Shown: piece after piece, positions 16,347 to 23,946 of the stretch | How positions within the stretch are numbered: position 1 is the first letter of the stretch | How the letters are laid out: each line of letters opens with the position of its first letter | Source: Fimbriimonas ginsengisoli Gsoil 348 | GTDB taxonomy: Bacteria > Armatimonadota > Fimbriimonadia > Fimbriimonadales > Fimbriimonadaceae | Length of the DNA: 64,000 nt | Direction: 5' to 3' | Assembly (NCBI GenBank): GCA_945881865.1 | Contig: CAMCVK010000003.1 | Location: forward strand, 124,001-188,000 | Notes under the pieces: model-generated | Seen by the model: only the letters and a program-made list of their open reading frames with translations | Database searches by the model: none | Told to the model about the DNA's origin: nothing | Program-made: the position numbers and the translations under genes

Positions 16347-17309
16347 CTAAATTCGCAGCGACGAAATGTGGTTCAGGCTCGTCTCATCCGGAACCGCGAC
16401 CCCGACCTGCTGCACGACCGATGCCGACGTGTGCGCCGCCAGCCTTAGGACGGCCTCCGAAAGGCCAAACAGGGGGTACGCCGCTGCGACCGTTGCGATG
16501 ACGGTGTCTCCCGCGCCGGCCGTATCGAAAACGTTCACCGGGATCGCCGGCACCGAAGCCTCGCGACCGGCCATTCCCTTTGCCCCCATCGTGATGAGCA
16601 CGTGGTGGATCCCAAACCGCGCCTCGATTTCTCCCGCCGCAGCCGGGGCGTCTTCAAACGCGAGCTCCTCGATGCCCAACGCACCGCACGCTTCTGGTTG
16701 GTTTAGGCTGACGAGGTCGGCGCCACGGTAGAAAGCCAGCGTCTTCGGCTTGGCGTTTGCGATCACCGGAATCCCGCGCTCGCGTGCTACGTCGATTAGG
16801 CGACGCACGAGCGAAGCCGTAAGCACACCTTTCTGATAGTCGCTGAGCAGCAGAAAGGCCACATCGCTCAGATAGGCTTCGGCGCGGCTGAACACGGCGT
16901 CTTCTCCGGCGACGTTCAGCGGCTCGGTCGTTTCGTGGTCGATGCGCAAAACCTGGTGGGCTTTGTCGGCGTAAACACGGGTTTTGCGGGTGGTCGGTCG
17001 ACCCGGATCGACGACAATTTGGCCAGATTCAAACTCGGCCGCCACCGCGCCGCGAAGCCAGTTGCCAGGTTCGTCGTCGCCGACGACACCGATCAGCCGA
17101 TCGCGCACGCCCAAGGCCCTTAGGTTAAACGCAACGTTTGCCGCCCCGCCCAAAACGCGCGAAACCGCGCTTTGCCGAACAACCAAAACGGGGGCCTCCT
17201 GGCTAACGCGGGTGCCCTTGCCGTGGATATATTCATCCACCATGACGTCTCCGACGACGACTCCGCCGGAGCCCTGCACGCGGGAGAGAAGCTCGCCAAA
17301 AGTCTTCAA
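16347..17309 (-). CDS. rfaE1: D-glycero-beta-D-manno-heptose-7-phosphate kinase (PfkB family)
   Basis: The 320-residue ribokinase-fold enzyme has VVVGDVMVDEYIHGKGTRVS and the N-terminal GGAANVAFNLRALG motif characteristic of the RfaE/HldE kinase domain, plus the PfkB signature DTAGAGDTVIA with the catalytic Asp. The cytidylyltransferase domain of HldE is absent, so this is a stand-alone kinase. It supplies ADP-heptose precursors for LPS inner core, consistent with a diderm envelope. Its ATG overlaps the lgt stop by 4 bases, indicating an lgt-rfaE1 operon. Confidence 0.85.
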   Translation of the reverse strand: MKTFGELLSRVQGSGGVVVGDVMVDEYIHGKGTRVSQEAPVLVVRQSAVSRVLGGAANVAFNLRALGVRDRLIGVVGDDEPGNWLRGAVAAEFESGQIVVDPGRPTTRKTRVYADKAHQVLRIDHETTEPLNVAGEDAVFSRAEAYLSDVAFLLLSDYQKGVLTASLVRRLIDVARERGIPVIANAKPKTLAFYRGADLVSLNQPEACGALGIEELAFEDAPAAAGEIEARFGIHHVLITMGAKGMAGREASVPAIPVNVFDTAGAGDTVIATVAAAYPLFGLSEAVLRLAAHTSASVVQQVGVAVPDETSLNHISSLRI

Positions 17310-18106
17310 GCCGCGAGTTCCTGACGCTTCACGGTGCCCCGCATGAAGATGGCGTACATGATGCCGCCGGCGACGATCATGATCAGCGCCATGAGCTGCG
17401 CCTCGGTGATGGGCAACCCGGGCAGGTACGCCGAGCTCGCCTTTCCGACCAAAGTGTCGGCTTTCGTGCCCGCACGCCAGAACTCATAGATGAACCGCGC
17501 GACGCCGTGCAACACCAGAAAGAGGGAGAAAACGGTGCCGAGATGGCGGGGCCGCCGGTCGAACGCAAGCACCAATCCAAGGGCGATCAGGTTCAAACCG
17601 GTGTCGTAAATCTGCGCCGGATGGTGCAGGAAGTTGTCGCTGGCAACGCGGATCCCGATCGGGAAGTTTGGCGGGCAGACGCCGCCGAAGCAGCATCCAT
17701 TCATCAGACAGCCGACGCGGCCGATGGCGTGGCCCAGTAAAAACGCCGGGGAAAGGAGATCGGCCAGGGCCAGGAACGGCACCTTGTTGATTCGGGCCCA
17801 AATCGCGGCGGCAGCCATGCCAAAAAAGAGTCCACCGAAGCTCGTGAGCCCCCGGAACTGAAAGCTTAAAAGCTCGGCCGTGTTCTCTCGGTAGTAGCTG
17901 ATGTTCAGCAAAATAAACACGATTCGCGCGCCGAGCACACCCGCGATGAGCGCGTAGAATGCGCAATCTTGAACCTGGCCGGAGGTGAGGCCGTACTTCG
18001 CCGCGCGCTTGCTGGCGAGCCACATTCCGGCGAAGAACGCCAGAACCATCAGGACGCCGAAGGTGGGCAGGGAGAACGAACCGATCTTAAAGAGGACTGG
18101 ATGCAT
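17306..18106 (-). CDS. lgt: prolipoprotein diacylglyceryl transferase
   Basis: The 266-residue membrane enzyme has about seven hydrophobic segments and the Lgt signature GHAIGRVGCLMNGCCFGG. It transfers diacylglycerol from phosphatidylglycerol to the lipobox Cys of prelipoproteins such as those encoded at 5108, 38136 and 58788. It is the first gene of an operon with rfaE1 and is divergent from an unknown membrane protein. Confidence 0.95.
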   Translation of the reverse strand: MHPVLFKIGSFSLPTFGVLMVLAFFAGMWLASKRAAKYGLTSGQVQDCAFYALIAGVLGARIVFILLNISYYRENTAELLSFQFRGLTSFGGLFFGMAAAAIWARINKVPFLALADLLSPAFLLGHAIGRVGCLMNGCCFGGVCPPNFPIGIRVASDNFLHHPAQIYDTGLNLIALGLVLAFDRRPRHLGTVFSLFLVLHGVARFIYEFWRAGTKADTLVGKASSAYLPGLPITEAQLMALIMIVAGGIMYAIFMRGTVKRQELAA

Positions 18107-18180
18107 TGGGTCCGTCGCGGAAGATGGATTTTACCTTTTGGACCGTAGGGTCCCAATTTTCTCCGCTATCATTTGAAAAG

Positions 18181-18813
18181 GTGCTGGAACATCGACAGCG
18201 AAATCGCATCTTGACCGCAGGTTGGATCGTCACGCTCGTGCTGGCCGTGTTCATCCCGCTGGGCAGCCGCGTCTTGCCGACTCCATTCGACGGCAGAGTG
18301 GCGATGGCAGGCTGCGTTGCGCTGATGTTGGCCGTGTTCGCCCTCCTTCCGGATCGCGTGAAGAATCTTGAGGACGCTCTACTTATGAGTGCCTCTGCGA
18401 TTTGCCTTGGTGCCGGAATTGGATTCGCGATTCGCCTGGGGATGTATTCCCCGATTACCGGAAAGTGGCTCATCGCCGGCTCGGTGATCTTAGCATTTTT
18501 CATGCGAAAGTTGAAGTATGTTGAACCTGCGCAGGGCCTTGCGTTAACACGGTTTGATGTCCGTCAGCTACCAAACGACATTGCGGCCCGATATGAAGTC
18601 ACATCGCTAGGAGAGCTTTTCGTGAAGGTTGAGTCGATGACGGGGGAGGATGAGGCAGTAACTCGCTTGGCTTTAAAGCAGTTAATGTCGGAAGTCAGGG
18701 AAGAAAACAAGCAAATGGAAGTGCTTCTCCGACGAGTTCAAGTTCGGATGTTTTTTGGCGCGATCTTAATGGCCTTAGGCGGGTATTTGATCATCCTCTC
18801 CATGAACCGTTGA
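18181..18813 (+). CDS. hypothetical membrane protein
   Basis: The protein of about 210 residues has four N-terminal membrane segments (ILTAGWIVTLVLAVFIPLG and three more), a soluble region with a predicted helix (about 130-185), and a C-terminal membrane segment MFFGAILMALGGYLIILSM. The GTG at 18181 is preferred because a TATCAT box lies 8 bases upstream and the lgt start is only 75 bases away; an ATG at 18124 is possible. No family recognised. Confidence 0.55.
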   Translation: MLEHRQRNRILTAGWIVTLVLAVFIPLGSRVLPTPFDGRVAMAGCVALMLAVFALLPDRVKNLEDALLMSASAICLGAGIGFAIRLGMYSPITGKWLIAGSVILAFFMRKLKYVEPAQGLALTRFDVRQLPNDIAARYEVTSLGELFVKVESMTGEDEAVTRLALKQLMSEVREENKQMEVLLRRVQVRMFFGAILMALGGYLIILSMNR

Positions 18814-18908
18814 TTCGGCCCAAAAAAATTGAACCCGTATGAACTGGCCGACGGAAAGCCGTAAACTTTCCGGCGTAGGAACACGCGGGATCCCCGCAGG
18901 AAAAAACC

Positions 18909-19322
18909 ATGAACCGACACGCAAATGCCCTTTGGAATGGCGACCTTAAGACCGGCACCGGCCGCGTAACCGTAGAGTCGCAAGCTTTCGTTGATCAGCC
19001 GTACAGCTTCAAAACTCGGTTCGAGGACGGCACCGGCCTGAACCCCGAAGAGCTGATCGCCGCTTCCCACGCCAGCTGCTTCAGCATGGCCACCAGCGCC
19101 CAGCTCGGCGAGCGCGGTATCACCAACGCGACCATCGAGACGACTTCGGTCATCACGATGGAGAACCTCGCTCTCACGAAGTCCGCCCTGACCGTAAAGA
19201 TTTCGGCCCCGGGTGCCGACGAAGCCACCGTAACCGAAGCCGCCAACGCCGCTAAGGAAGGCTGCCCGATATCGAAGGTGCTCAACCTCGAAATCACGCT
19301 GGACCTCACGGTTTCGGTCTAA
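18909..19322 (+). CDS. OsmC/Ohr family peroxiredoxin-like protein
   Basis: The 137-residue protein belongs to the OsmC family: the N-terminal Cys is in SHASCFSM and the second in EGCPISKV, the pair that reduces organic hydroperoxides. NPEELIAASHASC is the conserved helix. It is closer to OsmC than Ohr by the sequence around the first Cys. An AGGA ribosome-binding sequence lies about 8 bases before the ATG. Its 3' end overlaps the dead PQQ dehydrogenase on the other strand. Confidence 0.9.
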   Translation: MNRHANALWNGDLKTGTGRVTVESQAFVDQPYSFKTRFEDGTGLNPEELIAASHASCFSMATSAQLGERGITNATIETTSVITMENLALTKSALTVKISAPGADEATVTEAANAAKEGCPISKVLNLEITLDLTVSV

Positions 19323-19549
19323 GCGCAAACGCGACCAAACGCGCCGGTTCGCGGAATCCGCCGACCGGCAGCACAGTGTATTGCTTGCCCCGATAGGCGT
19401 AGGTCATCGGGGCTCCGCCGCTAGGCCTATCAATGGCATGCAGCGACGGCGGCATCCCGAGCAGCCAAAATCCACGCCTGCTTCAGGCCGGAATACTTCG
19501 TGCTCGCCGCGTCGGCGGCGTAATGATCCCAATCCGGAAAGTACGGCAC
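19306..19549 (-). pseudogene. collapsed PQQ-dependent dehydrogenase
   Basis: Reading the minus strand, 19549-19430 encodes PDWDHYAADAASTKYSGLKQ and more, the typical N-terminus of PQQ quinoprotein dehydrogenases, ending at a stop. In another frame 19416-19306 encodes APMTYAYRGKQYTVLPVGG and FREPARLVAFALRPKP, the typical C-terminus. Nearly the whole propeller (several hundred residues) is missing between them. It is thus a gene reduced to its two ends by internal deletion plus frameshift. It lies directly after the phosphodiesterase stop and in the same orientation. Confidence 0.75.
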
Positions 19550-19555
19550 AACCGC

Positions 19556-20323
19556 TTAGACGGCCGAACGGCCCGTCCATATCGCAGACGGCGCGATTCC
19601 GAGTAACCGCGCAACGGTCGGCGCGGTGTCGAAAATGCGAACCGGATTCGTCAGTTCGCCGGGGACGGTACCCGGGCCAAAGGCAATGAACGGAATCGTC
19701 ATGTCCTCGGGTAGATCGGTGCCGTGGGTTTTGCCGTGGCCACCGTGGTCGCTCAGCAACACGATGTTGCCGTCCGGGTGGTGGCTCAAAAAAGCATCTG
19801 CAACCTGGCGCACGGCGTGGTCGGCTCGGTTGGCAGTCTCCAGATAGCCTTCGGACAACCAGCCGTCCCGGTGACCGACTTCGTCGGTGTCGCCAAAGTA
19901 GACGAACGCAAAGTCCAGCCCGGCGAGGTGCGGCAGGGCCATTTCTGCGACGAGCGGGTCGGAATCGGTCGGTCCGGCCGAGCGATCGAACAGGCTCACC
20001 ACTACCGACTCGGGCTCGAAGAGATCCCGAAGCGGACCCCAATTAAAGAACGCTCCGCATCTCAAACCAGCCGCAGAAGCCACGTCAAAAACGCTGGGCA
20101 CCGGTCGCGCCAGCGGCATAAACGTGTTCGTCGTGATGCCGTGACGATCGACATCGACCCCGCGCATCATGCTGGTGTGGCAGGGCAGGGTCACGCTCGG
20201 CATCACGGTTTGCGCGTTCAACGTATACGCCGAGGTCTGCAAGAGACTCTGCGTAAAGTGCATATCGCCCAGGTAGATCGCCTCCGGACGAAGGCCGTCA
20301 ATGCTGAAAAGCAGCGTTGCCAT
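19556..20323 (-). CDS. type I phosphodiesterase/nucleotide pyrophosphatase family protein
   Basis: The 255-residue alkaline-phosphatase-superfamily enzyme shows the first metal-binding Asp in LLFSIDGLRP, the nucleophile Thr in PSVTLPCHTSMM, the YFGDTDEVGHRDG metal motif and SDHGGHGKTHG. It lacks a clear signal peptide, so it may act in the cytoplasm. Its ATG overlaps the serS stop (TAATG), indicating a two-gene operon. Physiological substrate unknown. Confidence 0.85.
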   Translation of the reverse strand: MATLLFSIDGLRPEAIYLGDMHFTQSLLQTSAYTLNAQTVMPSVTLPCHTSMMRGVDVDRHGITTNTFMPLARPVPSVFDVASAAGLRCGAFFNWGPLRDLFEPESVVVSLFDRSAGPTDSDPLVAEMALPHLAGLDFAFVYFGDTDEVGHRDGWLSEGYLETANRADHAVRQVADAFLSHHPDGNIVLLSDHGGHGKTHGTDLPEDMTIPFIAFGPGTVPGELTNPVRIFDTAPTVARLLGIAPSAIWTGRSAV

Positions 20324-21603
20324 TAGGCCGCCCGCAGCACGTCGGTGCCGACCAACCCGCGAAGCACTTCCGGCACGACCACCGAGCCGTCCGCCTGCTG
20401 GTACGTTTCCAGGATTGCGGCGAAGGTCCGGGGCATGGCGATTCCGCTTCCATTAAGAATGTGCACGAACTCCGGCTTAGCGCCCGCCTCGGGTCGGTAC
20501 CGAATCATCGCTCGCCGGGCTTGGTAGGCCTCAAAGTTCGAGCAGGAAGAAACTTCAAGCCACTTCCCGACTCCGGGGGACCAGACTTCGACGTCGTACT
20601 GCTTCGAGCCCTTCGCGCCGATGTCGCCGGTGCAGATTTCGATGACCCGATAGTGCAGGCCGAGCAGGCGAAGAATGTCCTCCGCGTTCTGGGTGAGCGA
20701 CTCCAGTTCGTCGTAGCTTGTCTCGGCCGTACAAAACTTCACCATCTCGACCTTGTCGAACTGGTGGAGGCGCTGAAGTCCACGCGTGTCCTTTCCGGCG
20801 GCACCGGCCTCGCGGCGGAAGCAGGCCGAGTACCCGGCGATGCGAAGCGGCAAGTCCGCCGCATCCAGAATCTCGTCGCGGTACAGGTTCGTGATCGGTA
20901 CCTCGGCGGTCGGAATGAGGAAGATATCGTCCTGCGTCTTATACAAATCGTCTTCAAACTTCGGAAGCTGGCCGGTCCCGATGAGCGACGCGCGGTTCGT
21001 TAGGTACGGCGGATAGACCTCGTGGTAACCGTTCACCAGGGTCTGGTGGTCGATCATGAAGTTGAACAGCGCACGTTGCAGGCGCGCCCCAAAGCCGGTG
21101 TAGACCGGGAAACCGCTGCCCGCGATCTTTGCGCCACGCGGAAGGTCGAGCAACGCGAGCGACTCGGCCAGATCCCAGTGGGCTTTTGGCTCGAAGTCAA
21201 AACCAGGGACATCGCCGACGACACGAACGACCACGTTCTCATCCTCGGTCTTTCCGTCCGGCACGCTCTCGTGCGGGAGGTTCGGCACTTCAAGCTCAAT
21301 CTCGCGCAGTTGCGCTTCAAGTTCCCGCTCGGCGGCTTCAGAAACGGCGAGATTCTCTTTCTGCGCGCGAATCTCGACCTTGGCGGCTTCCGCTTCCTCC
21401 TTTTTGCCTTGGGCCATCAGTTCGCCAACGCGCTTGCTGGACCGCTTGGACTCCGCGTTGGCCGTCTCAACGGCCTGAATGGCGGCGCGCCAGGCAGAAT
21501 CGACCTCTAGAAACCGGTCAACGATCGACGAGTCGAGACCTTTCCGATTGATTCCGGCCCGAACGACGTCGGGTTGTTTGCGAATGAGGTCTCGATCTAA
21601 CAC
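20323..21603 (-). CDS. serS: seryl-tRNA synthetase
   Basis: The protein of 426 residues has the N-terminal coiled-coil arm (about 30-105) that binds tRNA-Ser and a class II catalytic core with GTGQLPKFEDDLY, PTAEVPITNLYRDEIL, CFRREAGAAGKDTRGLQRLHQF and a C-terminal motif 3 GSGIAMPRTFAAILE. The GTG start at 21603 gives the normal family length and lies 6 bases after a TATACT box; the in-frame Met 255 bases upstream gives an unrelated extension. Confidence 0.95.
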   Translation of the reverse strand: MLDRDLIRKQPDVVRAGINRKGLDSSIVDRFLEVDSAWRAAIQAVETANAESKRSSKRVGELMAQGKKEEAEAAKVEIRAQKENLAVSEAAERELEAQLREIELEVPNLPHESVPDGKTEDENVVVRVVGDVPGFDFEPKAHWDLAESLALLDLPRGAKIAGSGFPVYTGFGARLQRALFNFMIDHQTLVNGYHEVYPPYLTNRASLIGTGQLPKFEDDLYKTQDDIFLIPTAEVPITNLYRDEILDAADLPLRIAGYSACFRREAGAAGKDTRGLQRLHQFDKVEMVKFCTAETSYDELESLTQNAEDILRLLGLHYRVIEICTGDIGAKGSKQYDVEVWSPGVGKWLEVSSCSNFEAYQARRAMIRYRPEAGAKPEFVHILNGSGIAMPRTFAAILETYQQADGSVVVPEVLRGLVGTDVLRAA

Positions 21604-21609
21604 GCGGCA

Positions 21610-21615
21610 AGTATA
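21610..21615 (-). promoter_or_regulatory. leaderless -10 box TATACT for serS
   Basis: TATACT on the minus strand, then 6 bases, then the GTG start of serS at 21603. Confidence 0.6.
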
Positions 21616-21687
21616 TTCAGCCGGAATCGGGGGCGAAAAAGCTCGACGAAACAAAAGACCTAATGGGTTCGACAAAACCGACGAAAC

Positions 21688-21716
21688 TTGCACAAAGTTC
21701 ATCCGTGTGACATACT
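21688..21716 (+). promoter_or_regulatory. sigma70-like promoter of the first SLH porin
   Basis: TTGCAC (21688-21693) and CATACT (21711-21716) are separated by 17 bases. The expected start is near 21723, leaving an untranslated leader of about 170 bases before the ATG at 21897. The box is followed by GTGA; the second porin promoter likewise reads ATACTGTG. The leader carries no obvious structured element. Confidence 0.6.
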
Positions 21717-21896
21717 GTGATTGGTGCGGTTTATCCGTGCCGAACGCCGATACAGGAAGTGGCGGAAGAGAATAGGCGCGAAGGAAGCGGCGCACCCATA
21801 GGAAACTGTGGAAAGTTGTGGGTTCAAAGCTTCGAGCGTGCGGAATATTTTCCTTCACCGATCGTCTCGGACACTGTTTGGAGAACCTAAAAACAC

Positions 21897-23825
21897 ATGA
21901 AGCGAACTCTTAAGTTAGCTCTTACGGCTGTTCTTGGCGCAGCGCTGGTCGTACCGGCACTTGCACAAGACAACTTCCCGGATGTTCCGGACAACCACTG
22001 GGCCTACGAAGCCCTTCTCCGATTGAAGAGCAATGGCCTCCTCGTCGGCTACCCGGACGGTCTTTACCGCGGCGGACGACCGGCTTCTCGATATGAGATG
22101 GCCGTCGCCATCCACGCCACCTACGTCAACCTGAAGAACATCACCGACGGCCTGCAGAAGCAGATCGACGAGCTGAAGGGTCAGATGGGCAACAGCAACA
22201 CCGGAGACCTCCAGGCAACCAAGGCTGCCCTCGAGAATCTTCAGAACGAAGTTGCTGGCATGAAGAAGTGGGGCGATGACGTCGCTTCGCTCCGCAAGCT
22301 CGTTGACACGTTCCAGAAGGAACTTCAGGACCTCAACGTTAACGTCGAGCAGGTCAAGAAGGACCTCGGCGACCTGACGACTCGAGTTGAAGTACTCGAG
22401 AAGATCAAGCCGGCAATCGCTATCTCGGGCGACGCAAACCTGTTCATCACCTCCGGTGGCGGCACAGACGGATTTGCCAACCTGGACAAGGACGGCCGAT
22501 TCAGTGGTGCTCGCTTCCAGGCTCAGCCGGCAAACGTGACCGGCCAGTCGTTCCTGAAGGACCTCTCGGTCTTCCACGAAGGCGCCCTGACGTTCACCTC
22601 CACCAAGGAGACCGGACCGAAGTTCGCTGGAACCCTCGTGTTCTCGAACCTCGTCGGCCCGAGCACGAACGGTAACGTTAACTCGCTCGGTTCGCAGAAC
22701 GCACTGAACTACGGACAGGCATACGGCGAAGGAAACGCAACCGATGTCTACATCCAGAACTTCGGCGTCAAGTTCGACAGCGCATTCCTCGGCCAGCCCC
22801 TGACCGCAGAAGTTGGACGACTTGGCTACAAGCTGAGCCCGTACATCCTTCGACGACAGGACAACACGTCCTACTACAGCAACGAGCGATGGGACAACGG
22901 CGAGTACATGGTCGACGGTGCAAAGGTTGGCCTCAACTTCGGTAAGGCTAAGCTCGAAATCGTTGGTGGTAAGACCAACCGACGATTCTCCAACAACGGA
23001 ACCGACATCCAGATGCTCACCGCTGGTGGCATCGGAATCGACCAGACCCTCGGACTCAACCTTGGCTTCGGCTTCGGCGAGAATGGCAACGTAAACGTTA
23101 GCTACCTCTTGCTCGACAGCACGACGGCTACGGGCGTCGTCCAGGGCAATGCGTTCACCCGAATCGGCGTCTTCGGTGCTGACGGCAGCATCAAGTTCGG
23201 CGACCTCAAGGTGATGGCTGGTTATGCTCAGAGCACCTACCAGAACAACAGCTCCAACGCGTTCGACTCCGATAACAAGGCGATCTACGCTGGTGCAGGC
23301 TACGAGGGTAACAACTGGGGAGTTTCGGCAACCTATCGAGACATCGACGCATTCTACGCCGCTCCGGGAGACTGGGGACGACTTGGAATCTGGCGCAACC
23401 CGACCAACATCCAGGGCGCAATGGTTAAGGGTCACCTGAACCTTGGCGACAAGCTCACGGTTCACGCTGGTGGCGAGTTCGAGAAGGGCAAGAAGACGAT
23501 CGCAGGATCGCCGCTCAACAAGGACACCGAGATCACCTCGCTTAACCTGTCGGTGGACTACAAGCTCGCGTCGAACTTCTCGCTCATGGTGGGCTACGAA
23601 GAGACCGAGTTCAAGAGCCTCGCAAACAACAACACCAAGCCGAAGTATCGCTTCACCACGCTTGGCCTTGGCTACAACATCAGCGACACGACGATGCTGA
23701 AGATCGGCTACGAACTTTCGGACGTTGAGAACGAATTCGTGCTCCCGCTCTTCGGCGCCAACCGAAACAACGCTGGCACCTACCGTGGCGGCCTGTTCAC
23801 CACGCAGCTCTCGGTTAAGTTCTAA
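21897..23825 (+). CDS. SLH-domain outer-membrane porin (first copy)
   Basis: The 642-residue protein starts with a signal peptide (MKRTLKLALTAVLGAALVVP, cleavage after ALAQ), then one SLH domain (about 25-85: FPDVPDNHWAYEAL, GYPDGLYRGGRPASRYEMA), a coiled coil (about 85-165) and a long beta-rich C-terminal region ending in aromatic Phe (LSVKF) like an outer-membrane barrel. This matches SlpA/SomA-type porins, whose SLH domain grips the cell wall. Arginine is encoded by CGA 16 times in 22, and the gene is strongly codon-biased, suggesting very high expression. A rho-independent terminator follows. Confidence 0.9.
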   Translation: MKRTLKLALTAVLGAALVVPALAQDNFPDVPDNHWAYEALLRLKSNGLLVGYPDGLYRGGRPASRYEMAVAIHATYVNLKNITDGLQKQIDELKGQMGNSNTGDLQATKAALENLQNEVAGMKKWGDDVASLRKLVDTFQKELQDLNVNVEQVKKDLGDLTTRVEVLEKIKPAIAISGDANLFITSGGGTDGFANLDKDGRFSGARFQAQPANVTGQSFLKDLSVFHEGALTFTSTKETGPKFAGTLVFSNLVGPSTNGNVNSLGSQNALNYGQAYGEGNATDVYIQNFGVKFDSAFLGQPLTAEVGRLGYKLSPYILRRQDNTSYYSNERWDNGEYMVDGAKVGLNFGKAKLEIVGGKTNRRFSNNGTDIQMLTAGGIGIDQTLGLNLGFGFGENGNVNVSYLLLDSTTATGVVQGNAFTRIGVFGADGSIKFGDLKVMAGYAQSTYQNNSSNAFDSDNKAIYAGAGYEGNNWGVSATYRDIDAFYAAPGDWGRLGIWRNPTNIQGAMVKGHLNLGDKLTVHAGGEFEKGKKTIAGSPLNKDTEITSLNLSVDYKLASNFSLMVGYEETEFKSLANNNTKPKYRFTTLGLGYNISDTTMLKIGYELSDVENEFVLPLFGANRNNAGTYRGGLFTTQLSVKF

Positions 23826-23845
23826 GGAACCCAACCGTTAGCGGA

Positions 23846-23881
23846 AAGCCCCTCGGCCATCTTTGGTCGGGGGGCTTTTTT
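23846..23881 (+). terminator. rho-independent terminator after the first SLH porin
   Basis: A 14-base-pair stem (AAAGCCCCTCGGCC with GGTCGGGGGGCTTT, two G-U pairs), 6-base loop, then a T-run. It separates the two porin genes into independent transcripts. Confidence 0.85.
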
Positions 23882-23930
23882 CTTGCATTTTCCCGACTTC
23901 CGACGGGGCAGATGCGCCCGCTCACCGTCA

Positions 23931-23936
23931 TATACT
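23931..23936 (+). promoter_or_regulatory. -10 box TATACT of the second SLH porin
   Basis: TATACT, followed by GTGG and the ATG at 23947 only 10 bases after the box. The transcript would be leaderless or nearly so, unlike the first porin with its long leader. Confidence 0.55.
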
Positions 23937-23946
23937 GTGGCAAAAC

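Noticed and set aside
21915-23834. A 639-codon open frame antisense to the first SLH porin
   Set aside because: It is a mirror of the strongly biased codon use of the porin, is Val/Glu/Leu-rich without domains, and its opposite strand has a signal peptide, SLH domain and barrel. It is a shadow.
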